Part shown: positions 32,152 to 41,379 of the stretch, piece by piece
Layout: every line of letters starts with the position of its first letter
Numbering within the stretch: position 1 is the first letter of the stretch
Source of the DNA: Shinella fusca
GTDB lineage: Bacteria > Pseudomonadota > Alphaproteobacteria > Rhizobiales > Rhizobiaceae
DNA: 64,000 nucleotides
NCBI RefSeq assembly: GCF_014203155.1
Contig: NZ_JACHIK010000001.1
Location: forward strand, 248,001 to 312,000
Reading direction: 5' to 3'
Program-made: the position numbers and the translations under genes
Notes under the pieces: generated by a model
What the model was told of the DNA's origin: nothing
What the model saw: the letters and a program-made list of their open reading frames with translations, nothing else
Databases searched by the model: none

Positions 32152-33685
32152 TGCCATCGTGATCGGCGCCGGCCATAACGGCCTTGCCGCCGCAACCCGC
32201 CTTGCCAAGGGCGGCCGCAAGGTGCTGGTGCTGGAAGCCGCGAACGCGCCGGGCGGGGCGACGCGCGGCCGGGAGTTTGCCCCCGGCTTCCGCTCGGCCG
32301 GCCTTGCCCACCTCGTCAACCGGCTGGATGCCGACGTCGCCCGCGACATCGGCCTCGACCTTGCCGGCGGAGCGCTGCTGCCGACGACGGTGCTCGACGG
32401 CTCCGGCAAGGCCGTGACGCTCCACGGCGCCTATGGCGAAAGCATCGACGGCGTCTCCGCCGACGAGGCCGCCGCCTTCGCAGCGCTGCGCAAGAAGCTC
32501 GTCTTCCAGGCCGGCATCCTGAAACGCTTCCTGCGCCGCCCGCCGCCGCAGATCGGCGCCATCTCGCTCGGCGACCTCTCCACCCTCGCCGGCGCCGGGC
32601 TCGGGCTCCTTCGCAAGGGCCGCGGCGAGGGCCGCGATTTCCTGCGCATGCTGCTGATGAACGTCGCCGACGTCGCCGACGAATATCTGGCGGACGACCG
32701 CCTCAAGGGGCTGCTTGCCTTCGACGCCACGCTCGGCATCCATCTCGGTCCCCGCTCGCCGACCTCGCTGCTCGGCCTCTACTACCGCCTCACCGGCGAG
32801 GCGGCAGGCAAGACGGGCGGACAGGTCGTGCCGGCCGGCGGCATGGCGTCCATCGCCCCGGCCTTCGTGCGCGCGGCGGAGAAGGCCGGCGTCACCATCC
32901 GCTGCAGCGCGCCCGTCGGCCGCATCCTCGCCGACCGCGGCAGGGCGAGCGGCGTCGTCATGCGCGACGGTACCGAGATTACGGCACCCGTCGTCGTCTC
33001 GGCCATCCATCCGCAGACGACCTTCCTCCACCTCGTCGATCCGGCCGAAAGCGGCACCGGCTTCGTGCGCTCGGTGAAGAACGTGCGCAGCCACGGCAAT
33101 GTCGCCAAGCTCGACCTCGCGCTGGACCGCGTTCCCGATTTCGCAGGCCCGGAAGCGCGGAACGGCCGCATCGTGCTGGTGTGCTCGATGGAGCAGGTGG
33201 AGACGGCCTTCAACCCGGCGAAATACGGCGAATTCTCCCCCGACCCGGTGATGGAGATCACCCTGCCGAGCCTTGCCGACCCGTCGCTCGCCCCATCCGG
33301 CGGCTGCACGCTCTCGGCCCTCGTGCAATATGCGCCCTATCGCCTCAAGGCAGGCTGGGAGGCGGGCAAGCCCGCCTTCCTGAAGATCGTGCTGGACACT
33401 CTGGAGCGCCATGCGCCCGGCATAAGCCGGTCCATCGTCGCGGCCGACCTGATGACGCCGGTGGACATCGAGGCGGAATACAACCTGCCCGGCGGCCATT
33501 GGCATCACGGCGAATTGCAGGCGGACCAGTTGCTCGTCAACCGGCCGACGGGCGCCGCCTCCGGCTATGCGACGCCCATCGAGGGGCTCTACCTCGCCAG
33601 CGCCGGGGCGCATCCGGGCGGCGGCATTTCCGGCCTGCCGGGCTGGAACGCCGCCCGCCACATCCTTTCGGGAGGCAAGCCATGA
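32138..33685 (+). CDS. FAD-dependent oxidoreductase, PYROXD2/phytoene-desaturase-like (2)
   Basis: 515 residues, paralogous to the preceding protein. FAD site FDAIVIGAGHNGLAAATRLA and VLEAANAPGGATRGREFAPG; C-terminal motif PIEGLYLASAGAHPGGGISG then LPGWNAARHIL. Its central part differs from its neighbour and has long Ala/Leu-rich helices (SLGDLSTLAGAGLGLLRKGR). It overlaps the first paralogue by 14 nt and the GcvT-like gene by 4 nt (ATGA), which points to tight stoichiometry. Substrate unknown. Confidence 0.9.
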   Translation: MTSFDAIVIGAGHNGLAAATRLAKGGRKVLVLEAANAPGGATRGREFAPGFRSAGLAHLVNRLDADVARDIGLDLAGGALLPTTVLDGSGKAVTLHGAYGESIDGVSADEAAAFAALRKKLVFQAGILKRFLRRPPPQIGAISLGDLSTLAGAGLGLLRKGRGEGRDFLRMLLMNVADVADEYLADDRLKGLLAFDATLGIHLGPRSPTSLLGLYYRLTGEAAGKTGGQVVPAGGMASIAPAFVRAAEKAGVTIRCSAPVGRILADRGRASGVVMRDGTEITAPVVVSAIHPQTTFLHLVDPAESGTGFVRSVKNVRSHGNVAKLDLALDRVPDFAGPEARNGRIVLVCSMEQVETAFNPAKYGEFSPDPVMEITLPSLADPSLAPSGGCTLSALVQYAPYRLKAGWEAGKPAFLKIVLDTLERHAPGISRSIVAADLMTPVDIEAEYNLPGGHWHHGELQADQLLVNRPTGAASGYATPIEGLYLASAGAHPGGGISGLPGWNAARHILSGGKP

Positions 33686-34914
33686 ACGCCCTGACGACAT
33701 CCGCCGCGGGCCTTCGCCGCGCCGCCCGCAACCATATCCGCACCCCGCGCCTCGAAACGCCGTTCCACGAGCGCCTCGCGGCCCTCAGCGAGGTCAACGA
33801 CTGGTATAGCTGGGCCGGCTACAAGGCGCCGCATTCGCTCTTCGACGGCGAGCTCGAATATTTCGCCATCCGCTCCACCGCCGCCCTCTTCGATATTTCG
33901 CCCATGGTGAAATACCGCATCACCGGCCCGGATGCGGAACGCTACCTCAACCGCCTGACGCTGCGCGACGTGCGCAAGCTCGCCGTCGGCCGCGTGCAGT
34001 ACACAGCCTGGTGCGACGACCACGGCCATGTGCTCGACGACGGCACGCTGTTCCGCCTCGGCGAAGCGGATTTCCGCCTCTGCTGCCAGGAGCGGCACCT
34101 GCCCTGGCTCCTCGACAGCGCTTTCGGCTTCTCCGTCGATATCCGCGAGGAGACGGAAGAAATCGCCGGCCTCGCTTTGCAGGGCCCGACGAGCTACGCG
34201 GTGCTGCGCGACGCCGGCTTTGCCGGCGTGGAAGCGCTGAAACCCTTCGCCGTCGTCAGCTTCCAGCACGAGGGTGGAGAGGTCACCATCTCGCGCACCG
34301 GCTTTACCGGCGACCTCGGCTACGAGCTCTTCGTGCCGCGCGCCAAGGCCCTGTCGCTGTGGGATCGCCTGTGGAGCGCGGGCGAACTGCATGCCATCCG
34401 CGCCATCGGCTACGGCGCGCTGAACCAGGCGCGCATCGAGGCGGGCTTCATCGTCGCCAACACGGATTTCGTCACCGCCGAGGGAGCGCTGCGCGCCGAC
34501 CGGGAGCGCATGCCGGACGAGATCGGCCTCGACTGGCTGGTCGATCCGGACAAGCCCAATTTCAACGGCCGCAAGGCCATCCTCGACGCGCGGCGGAATC
34601 AGACTCTCAAGTACATCCTCGTCGGCCTTGAAATCGAAGGGAATATTCCCGCCGAGCACGCCATCGTCTATCATCGTAAGAAGCACGAGGCAGGCATCGT
34701 CACCGCCGGCATCTGGTCGCCAACGACCAAGCGCAACATCGCCATCGCCAGCCTCGAACGGCCCTACGGGTCGAAGTTCACCGAGGACCTGTGGGTGGAG
34801 ATCTACGCCATGCGGGAATTGCAGTACCAGAAGCTGATGAAGCGCGCGAAGATCGTGCCGCGCCCCTTCGTCAAGCTCGCCCGCCGCACGGCAACGCCGC
34901 CGGGCCTGAAATAG
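33682..34914 (+). CDS. GcvT-like folate-dependent aminomethyl/methyl transferase
   Basis: 410 residues from the ATG at 33682 (GGAGG site, 4-nt overlap with the upstream stop); a 577-codon open frame extends upstream spuriously. GcvT fold: FHERLAALSEVNDWYSWAGY, RSTAALFDISPMVKYRITGP, GLALQGPTSYAVLR and ISRTGFTGDLGYELFVP, the folate-site segment. Relatives transfer one-carbon units from amines (glycine cleavage T, dimethylglycine or DMSP demethylases) to tetrahydrofolate. No GcvH/GcvP is nearby, so glycine cleavage is unlikely. Here it would conserve a methyl group released by the flavoproteins. Confidence 0.9.
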   Translation: MNALTTSAAGLRRAARNHIRTPRLETPFHERLAALSEVNDWYSWAGYKAPHSLFDGELEYFAIRSTAALFDISPMVKYRITGPDAERYLNRLTLRDVRKLAVGRVQYTAWCDDHGHVLDDGTLFRLGEADFRLCCQERHLPWLLDSAFGFSVDIREETEEIAGLALQGPTSYAVLRDAGFAGVEALKPFAVVSFQHEGGEVTISRTGFTGDLGYELFVPRAKALSLWDRLWSAGELHAIRAIGYGALNQARIEAGFIVANTDFVTAEGALRADRERMPDEIGLDWLVDPDKPNFNGRKAILDARRNQTLKYILVGLEIEGNIPAEHAIVYHRKKHEAGIVTAGIWSPTTKRNIAIASLERPYGSKFTEDLWVEIYAMRELQYQKLMKRAKIVPRPFVKLARRTATPPGLK

Positions 34915-34916
34915 AA

Positions 34917-35159
34917 ATGGACGAGGAGACCCGCCGCAACTGGCAGATCGTCACGATGCCGCCCGGCGCCGAGTGGTCCGGGCGCGCGCGCTATGCGGCG
35001 GCCATGTATTTCTGCCAGCGCGGCGAGATGTCGCCGGAGGTGCTGGAGATCTACCGCATCTGTTCGCGGCTCGATGCGGAAGACCCCGTCTCGGTGCTCC
35101 GGCGCTGGAAGCTCGGCGCGGACTGGATAGAGAAGCTCGAAACGTGGCGTTCAGGCTGA
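34917..35159 (+). CDS. Uncharacterised 80-residue protein, last gene of the amine cluster
   Basis: 80 residues beginning MDEETRRNWQIVTMPPGAEW, two bases after the GcvT-like stop, so clearly in the same unit. It is soluble, with one Cys pair region (MYFCQRGEMSPEVLEIYRIC) and a helical C-terminus (SVLRRWKLGADWIEKLETWR). I recognise no family. Its 3' end overlaps the convergent TetR gene by 9 bp. It may be an accessory or small subunit of the flavoprotein pair. Confidence that it is real comes from spacing and codon use like its neighbours. Confidence 0.7.
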   Translation: MDEETRRNWQIVTMPPGAEWSGRARYAAAMYFCQRGEMSPEVLEIYRICSRLDAEDPVSVLRRWKLGADWIEKLETWRSG

Positions 35160-35774
35160 GGGCTGGCGCGGCGCGTAGCTGCCGAAGAGCCGGCTGAGCG
35201 CTTCCTTGCCCTCCCCGGCGATGTCGAACCGCCGGCCGAACAGCAGCCATTCCGAGCAAAGCCCCTTGATGACCCAGCGCAATTGCGCCGCTGCCGCGCG
35301 CGGCGTCCAAGAGGCGCAGAGCTTGCCCTGCCGCTGGGCCTTGGCGAAGGCCGCCTCCAGCGCCTGCATGTGCTCGTCGTCGATGTCGTTCTGCCGCTCG
35401 GAGATGGCGGCGAACTCGCCGCCGGCATCGCAGCGCAGGAGGATCGAGAGGATGCGCTGGCGGTGCTCGTCGGCGGCCAGCACGTCGAGCCATTCGCGGC
35501 CCACCCGCTCCAGCACGCCGAGCACGTCGGCATTGTCCGCCTCCAGCTCGCGGGCGATCAGCTCTTCCTGCGGCAGCGGCAGGGAACTGTAGAGTTCCAG
35601 CACGAGGTCCGCCCGGTTGGCGAAGTGCCAGTAGATGGCGCCGCGGGTGACCCCCGCGGCGCGCGCCACATCCTCCATGGAGGCATGGGCGACACCCTTT
35701 TCATAGAAGACCCGCTCGGCCGCCAGCAGGATCTGCTGGCGGGTTTCCTTGGCCGCGGCCTTGGTCCGGCGCAT
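35151..35774 (-). CDS. TetR/AcrR-family repressor of the adjacent efflux pump
   Basis: 207 residues. DNA-binding domain ETRQQILLAAERVFYEKGVA then SMEDVARAAGVTRGAIYWHF and ANRADLVLELYSSL. These are the AcrR/TtgR type; the C-terminal domain ending RWVIKGLCSEWLLFGRRF is the TtgR/AcrR ligand-binding kind. Transcribed as the third gene of adaptor-permease-repressor, starting 6 nt after the permease stop, which allows autoregulated feedback. The inverted repeat at 40265-40288 upstream of the adaptor is the likely operator. Confidence 0.92.
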   Translation of the reverse strand: MRRTKAAAKETRQQILLAAERVFYEKGVAHASMEDVARAAGVTRGAIYWHFANRADLVLELYSSLPLPQEELIARELEADNADVLGVLERVGREWLDVLAADEHRQRILSILLRCDAGGEFAAISERQNDIDDEHMQALEAAFAKAQRQGKLCASWTPRAAAAQLRWVIKGLCSEWLLFGRRFDIAGEGKEALSRLFGSYAPRQPSA

Positions 35775-35780
35775 GGCGGC

Positions 35781-38700
35781 CTACTCCGCGGGACCTGCCG
35801 CCGGAGCCGGCTCCTCCTTCTTTTTGCCGTAGCCGAACAGCTTCATCACGAAGACGAAGAAGACCGGCACGAAGAAGATGGCGAGCACCGTCGCGGTGAT
35901 CATGCCGCCCATGACGCCGGTGCCGATGGCGCGCTGGCTGCCCGAGCTTGCGCCCGTGGCGATGGCGAGCGGCAGAACGCCGAGCGTGAAGGCGAGCGAG
36001 GTCATCAGGATCGGGCGGAAGCGCAGGTGGCAGGCCTCGATGGTCGCCTCGACCAGCGAGCGCCCATCCGCCATCAGCTCCTTGGCGAACTCGATGATCA
36101 GGATCGCGTTCTTCGCCGAAAGGCCGATGATCGCGATGAGGCCCACCTTGAAGTAGACGTCGTTCGACATGTCGCGCAGCGTGACGGCGATGACCGCGCC
36201 GATGACGCCGAGCGGCACGACGAGGATGACCGCGAGCGGGATCGACCAGCTCTCGTAGAGCGCCGCAAGGCAGAGGAACACCAGGAGGCACGAGAGGCCG
36301 ATGAGGATCGGCGCCTGCGAGCCCGACTGGATCTCCTGCAGCGACTGGCCCGTCCACTCATAGCCGAAGCCCGGCGGAAGCTGGCCGGCAAGCCGCTCCA
36401 TTTCCGCGATCGCATCGCCCGAGGAGAAGCCCGGCTTGGTGTCGCCGCTGATGCGGATCGACGGATAGCCGTTGTAGCCCACGGTCTGCGTCGGCGCCTT
36501 CACCCATTCCGCCGTCGCGAAGGAGGAGATCGGCACCATGCCGCCCTTGGAATTGCGGACGTTGAGGTTGAGGAGGTCGGCGACCTGCATGCGCTCGTTC
36601 TGGTCCGCCTGCACCGTCACGCGCTGCATGCGCCCGGCATTCGGGAAGTCGTTGACGTAGGTCGAGCCGAGATTGGTCGAGATCGTCGTGTTGATGTCCG
36701 CGAAGGTCACGCCGAAGGTGTTGGCCTTCTCGCGGTCGATGACGATGTTGACCTGGGCCGCATCCGGCATGCCGTCGAAGCGCACGCCCTGAACGACGTT
36801 GCTCTGGGCGGCAAGGCCGAGAAGCTGGTCGCGCGCGGCGGCAAGCGCCTCGGCGCCGAGGCCGGCGCGGTCCTGCAGGCGGAAGGAGAAGCCCCCCGTC
36901 GTGCCGAGGCCCTGGATCGGCGGCGGCGACAGTGCGAAGCTGATCGCGTCCTTGATCTGGCTCATCGCCATGGTCGCGCGGCCGGCGATCGACTGGGCCG
37001 AATTGTCCGGCCCGCGCTCGGACCAGTCCTTCAGCGTCACGAAGGCAAGGCCGGCATTCTGGCCCGCGCCGAAGAACGAGAAGCCGTTGATGCCGACGAT
37101 GGTGTCGACCGCGGGTTCCTGGCCGAAGATCTTCTCGGTCTTGGCCAGCACGTCGTCCGTGCGGTGGCCGGTCGCTTCCGAGGGAAGCTGCATCATGACG
37201 ATGACGAAGCCCTGGTCCTCGTCCGGCAGGAACGAGGACGGCAGCTTCACGAACATGTAGCCGAGGCCCGCCAGGATCGCGAGATAGATGACCATGAAGC
37301 GGCCGGTGCGGCGCACGAGCCACCCGATGCCGCCGCTATAGCTCTTCGAGGTCCGGGCAAAGCCGCGGTTGAACCAGCCGAAGAAGCCGCGCTTCTCGTG
37401 ATGGTGCCCCTTGGGAACCTGCTTGAGGAAGCTGCCGGCGAGCGCCGGGGTCAGCGACAGGGCGAGGAAGGCCGAGAAGAGGATCGAGACCACCATGGTC
37501 AGCGAGAACTGCTGGTAGATGACGCCGACCGCGCCCGGGAAGAAGCCCATCGGGATGAACACCGAGGCGAGCACCAGCGTGATGCCGATGACGGCGCCGG
37601 TGATCTGCTTCATCGCCTTGCGGGTCGCCTCCTTCGGCGGCAGGCCCTCTTCCGACATGATGCGCTCGACGTTCTCCACGACGATGATCGCATCGTCGAC
37701 GAGGATGCCGATGGCGAGCACCATGGCGAACATGGTGAGCACGTTGATCGAGAAGCCCATGGCGAGCATGACGGCGCAGGTGCCGAGCAGCGCGACGGGA
37801 ACGACGAGCGTCGGGATGATCGTGTAGCGGATGTTCTGCAGGAACAGGAACATCACGAGGAACACGAGGCCGACGGCTTCGAGCAGCGTGTGCACGACCT
37901 TCTCGATCGACACCTTCACGAACGGCGAGGTGTCGTAGGGGATCGAGTATTCGAGGCCCGGCGGGAAGAACTGCGCCAGTTCGTCCATGCGCGCCTTGAT
38001 CGCCGCGGAGGTCTCCATGGCGTTGCCGGTCGGCGAGAGCTGCACGCCGATGGCGGCGGAGGGCTGGCCGTTGAGGCGCGTGGAGAACGAATAGTTCTCG
38101 CCGCCCACCTCGACGCGCGCGACGTCGCGCAGGCGCACGGCAGAGCCGTCCGCATTGGCGCGCAGCACGATGGCGCCGAACTCCTCCGGCGTCGTGAGCT
38201 GGCCCTTGATGTTGACGGGCGCGGCGATCTGCTGGGTGATCGGGTTCGGCTGGGCGCCGATGGAGCCGGCGGCGATCTGCGCGTTCTGCGCCTGCACGGC
38301 GGCGGTGACGTCCGCGGCGGTGAGGTTCAGGCCGAGCATCTTGGCCGGATCGAGCCAGATGCGCATGGAGCGCTGCGTGGCGAAGAGCTGCGCGCGGCCG
38401 ACGCCGGGCACGCGCTGGATTTCCGACAGAACGTTGCGGTTCAGGTAGTCGCCGAGGCTGATGGCGTCCATCGAGCCGTCGGTGGAGGTGAGCGCGACGA
38501 TCAGAAGGAAGCCGGAGCCGGCCTCCTCGACCTGCACGCCCTGGCGGCGCACGGAATCGGGCAGGCGCGGCTCGACGCGGCTGACGCGGTTCTGCACGTC
38601 GACGGAAGCCTGCGACGGGTCGGTGCCCGGCGCGAAGGTGATGTTGATCTCGGCGGAGCCGGCGGCGCTCGAGGAGGACTCGAAATAGAGCAGGCCCTCG

Positions 38701-38915
38701 ACGCCGTTCAGCTCATCCTCGATGAGCTTGGTGACGCTCTGGTAGGTGTCCTGCGAGGAGGCGCCGGAATAGGTCGTGCGCACCGAAATCTGCGGCGGGG
38801 CGACGTCCGGATACTGCGCGACCGGCAGGAGCGGGATGGCGATGGCGCCGGCGATCATGATGAAGATCGCGACGACCCAGGCGAAGATCGGCCTGTCGAT
38901 GAAGAAACTGGGCAT
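35781..38915 (-). CDS. RND efflux pump permease, AcrB type
   Basis: 1044 residues, close to AcrB (1049). Start MPSFFIDRPIFAWVVAIFIM at 38915, as in the AcrB/MexB group. Proton-relay aspartates in LAIGILVDDAIIVVENVERI, the matching lysine in GLSAKNAILIIEFAKELM. Periplasmic porter motifs include GVQVEEAGSGFLLIVALTST. C-terminus ends KKKEEPAPAAGPAE. Transcribed with its adaptor (10 nt apart) and with the TetR repressor. Typical substrates of this subfamily are hydrophobic drugs, dyes and plant phenolics. No outer-membrane channel gene is present. Confidence 0.96.
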   Translation of the reverse strand: MPSFFIDRPIFAWVVAIFIMIAGAIAIPLLPVAQYPDVAPPQISVRTTYSGASSQDTYQSVTKLIEDELNGVEGLLYFESSSSAAGSAEINITFAPGTDPSQASVDVQNRVSRVEPRLPDSVRRQGVQVEEAGSGFLLIVALTSTDGSMDAISLGDYLNRNVLSEIQRVPGVGRAQLFATQRSMRIWLDPAKMLGLNLTAADVTAAVQAQNAQIAAGSIGAQPNPITQQIAAPVNIKGQLTTPEEFGAIVLRANADGSAVRLRDVARVEVGGENYSFSTRLNGQPSAAIGVQLSPTGNAMETSAAIKARMDELAQFFPPGLEYSIPYDTSPFVKVSIEKVVHTLLEAVGLVFLVMFLFLQNIRYTIIPTLVVPVALLGTCAVMLAMGFSINVLTMFAMVLAIGILVDDAIIVVENVERIMSEEGLPPKEATRKAMKQITGAVIGITLVLASVFIPMGFFPGAVGVIYQQFSLTMVVSILFSAFLALSLTPALAGSFLKQVPKGHHHEKRGFFGWFNRGFARTSKSYSGGIGWLVRRTGRFMVIYLAILAGLGYMFVKLPSSFLPDEDQGFVIVMMQLPSEATGHRTDDVLAKTEKIFGQEPAVDTIVGINGFSFFGAGQNAGLAFVTLKDWSERGPDNSAQSIAGRATMAMSQIKDAISFALSPPPIQGLGTTGGFSFRLQDRAGLGAEALAAARDQLLGLAAQSNVVQGVRFDGMPDAAQVNIVIDREKANTFGVTFADINTTISTNLGSTYVNDFPNAGRMQRVTVQADQNERMQVADLLNLNVRNSKGGMVPISSFATAEWVKAPTQTVGYNGYPSIRISGDTKPGFSSGDAIAEMERLAGQLPPGFGYEWTGQSLQEIQSGSQAPILIGLSCLLVFLCLAALYESWSIPLAVILVVPLGVIGAVIAVTLRDMSNDVYFKVGLIAIIGLSAKNAILIIEFAKELMADGRSLVEATIEACHLRFRPILMTSLAFTLGVLPLAIATGASSGSQRAIGTGVMGGMITATVLAIFFVPVFFVFVMKLFGYGKKKEEPAPAAGPAE

Positions 38916-38925
38916 CGTCGGATCC

Positions 38926-40179
38926 TTACTTGGCCTGCTCGGTCTTGGCGGCATCGCCGCCTTCGGCCTTGCCGGCTTCGCCAGCCTTCGCATCGTCAGC
39001 CTTCGCGCCCTCGGCCTGCGCCTTCTGGGCCTCCGCCGCCGCGTTGGGGTCCCATTCGGACGGAACGACTTCCGCGCCCGGCTGCACCTTCTGGAAGCCT
39101 TCGACGATGATCTTCTCGCCGCCCTTCAGGCCGTCCGTGATGACCCAGCGCGTGCCGGAGGCACGGCCGACGCGCACGTTGCGGATGCCGGCCTTGTTGT
39201 CGGCGGAAACGACGTAGACGAGCGCGCCGCCCGAGGAGTCGCGCTGCACGGCCTGCTGCGGCACGAGCACGGCGCCCTTCTCGATGCCCTGCTCGATCAG
39301 CACGCGCACATACATGCCCGGCAAGAGGTCGCCGTCCGGGTTCGGGAATTCGCCGCGCAGCGTCACCTGGCCGGTCGTCTCGTCGACGGCGGCTTCGGAG
39401 AACAGGAGCTTGCCCGGATGCGGATATTCCGTGCCGTCGTCGAGCATCAGCTTGACGTCGGCGGAATTGTTGTCGGCCATCAGCGCGCCGTCCTGCAGGG
39501 CCTTGCGCAGGCGGATGAGGTCCGTCGCCGACTGGGTGAAGTCGGCATAGACCGGATCGAGCTGCTGGATCGTGGCGAGGTTTTCCGTGCCGCCCGCCGA
39601 GACCAGCGCGCCTTCCGTGATGAGCGCGCGGCCGATGCGGCCGCTGATCGGCGCCTTCACGTCGGCATACTGGAGATTGAGCCTGGCCGTTTCGAGGCCG
39701 GCCTGGGCGATGGCAACGTCGGCATCGGCCTGGGCGAGCTTGGCGATGGCGTCGTCATAGGCCTGGGCCGAGGCGACGTTCGACTTCTTGAGCTGCTCCT
39801 GGCGTTCGGAATCCACCCGCGCCTGCGTCTGCACGGCCTTGGCCCGGCGCAGCGTCGCCTCGGCGCTGTCGACCTGCACCTGGAACGGTGCGGGATCGAT
39901 GCGGTAGAGCACGTCGCCTTCCTTGACCTGCGAGCCCTGCTCGAAGACGCGCTCGACGACGATGCCGGAAACGCGCGGGCGCACTTCCGCAACGCGCGTG
40001 GCGGCGATGCGGCCCGGCAGGTCGTTGGTGATCGGCACGTCCTCGGCCTTCACGGTGATGACGGCCACCTGCGGCGGCGGAAAGGCAAAGCCGCCGCCCT
40101 GCTGCTGCTCGTCGTTGCAGCCGGCAAGAATGAGCAGGGCGCCAAGGGTCGCAATCGAAATCGGTCTCGTGAAACGCAT
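38926..40179 (-). CDS. RND efflux adaptor lipoprotein, AcrA type
   Basis: 417 residues. Lipoprotein signal: MRFTRPISIATLGALLILAG then Cys at the lipobox (LLILAGC). Barrel-sandwich parts RVSGIVVERVFEQGSQVKEG and SGRIGRALITEGALVSAGGT flank a coiled-coil hairpin (QVDSAEATLRRAKAVQTQAR). C-terminal tail is rich in Ala, Glu and Lys. Start 40179 is supported by GGAA(G) before it and by the immediate lipobox; a start at 40191 would add MEDP. First gene of the adaptor-permease-repressor operon. Confidence 0.95.
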   Translation of the reverse strand: MRFTRPISIATLGALLILAGCNDEQQQGGGFAFPPPQVAVITVKAEDVPITNDLPGRIAATRVAEVRPRVSGIVVERVFEQGSQVKEGDVLYRIDPAPFQVQVDSAEATLRRAKAVQTQARVDSERQEQLKKSNVASAQAYDDAIAKLAQADADVAIAQAGLETARLNLQYADVKAPISGRIGRALITEGALVSAGGTENLATIQQLDPVYADFTQSATDLIRLRKALQDGALMADNNSADVKLMLDDGTEYPHPGKLLFSEAAVDETTGQVTLRGEFPNPDGDLLPGMYVRVLIEQGIEKGAVLVPQQAVQRDSSGGALVYVVSADNKAGIRNVRVGRASGTRWVITDGLKGGEKIIVEGFQKVQPGAEVVPSEWDPNAAAEAQKAQAEGAKADDAKAGEAGKAEGGDAAKTEQAK

Positions 40180-40233
40180 GGGATCTTCCATAGGCGATGC
40201 CGGCCAAGCACCGGCTGGGTGCTGAAAACGAGT

Positions 40234-40263
40234 CGATGCGGTGACCGGAAGATCACCGCATCG
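40234..40263 (-). other. Long hairpin in the efflux operon leader
   Basis: CGATGCGGTGA, 8-base loop, TCACCGCATCG: a perfect 11-pair stem located between the candidate operator and the adaptor start codon, thus inside the 5' leader if transcription starts near the operator. It is followed (minus strand) by ACTCGTTTTC, a weak T-rich stretch, so a role as attenuator is possible. Confidence 0.6.
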
Positions 40264-40264
40264 C

Positions 40265-40288
40265 AACATACCGACAAGGCTGTATGTT
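40265..40288. promoter_or_regulatory. Candidate AcrR/TtgR-type operator
   Basis: Inverted repeat AACATAC - 10 bp - GTATGTT, 24 bp in all, 86 bp upstream of the adaptor start. The half-sites resemble the TACATAC/GTATGTA halves of the E. coli AcrR operator. The TetR gene at the operon end would bind here. Confidence 0.7.
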
Positions 40289-40367
40289 AAAGTTTGCCAT
40301 TTGACAATCGCCGATTACGGCCGGCACGCCGCAATCCGCCCCGATCACGAAATTGTGATGAGGGTCC

Positions 40368-41369
<1,002 letters not shown>

Positions 41370-41379
41370 CGATATCCCC

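Noticed and set aside
33181-33681. 577-codon version of the GcvT-like protein
   Set aside because: The added 167 codons are an out-of-frame reading of the second flavoprotein gene; the ATG at 33682 has GGAGG and a normal 4-nt overlap.
33682-34914. Glycine cleavage T protein (gcvT) proper
   Set aside because: No gcvH or gcvP lies nearby and the gene is fused into a flavoprotein operon; only the fold is shared.
40344-40359. ATCAC-n6-GTGAT inverted repeat as a CRP site
   Set aside because: The half-sites are in the opposite order to the CRP consensus (TGTGA-n6-TCACA) and it lies just after the end of the ATPase gene, not before a promoter.
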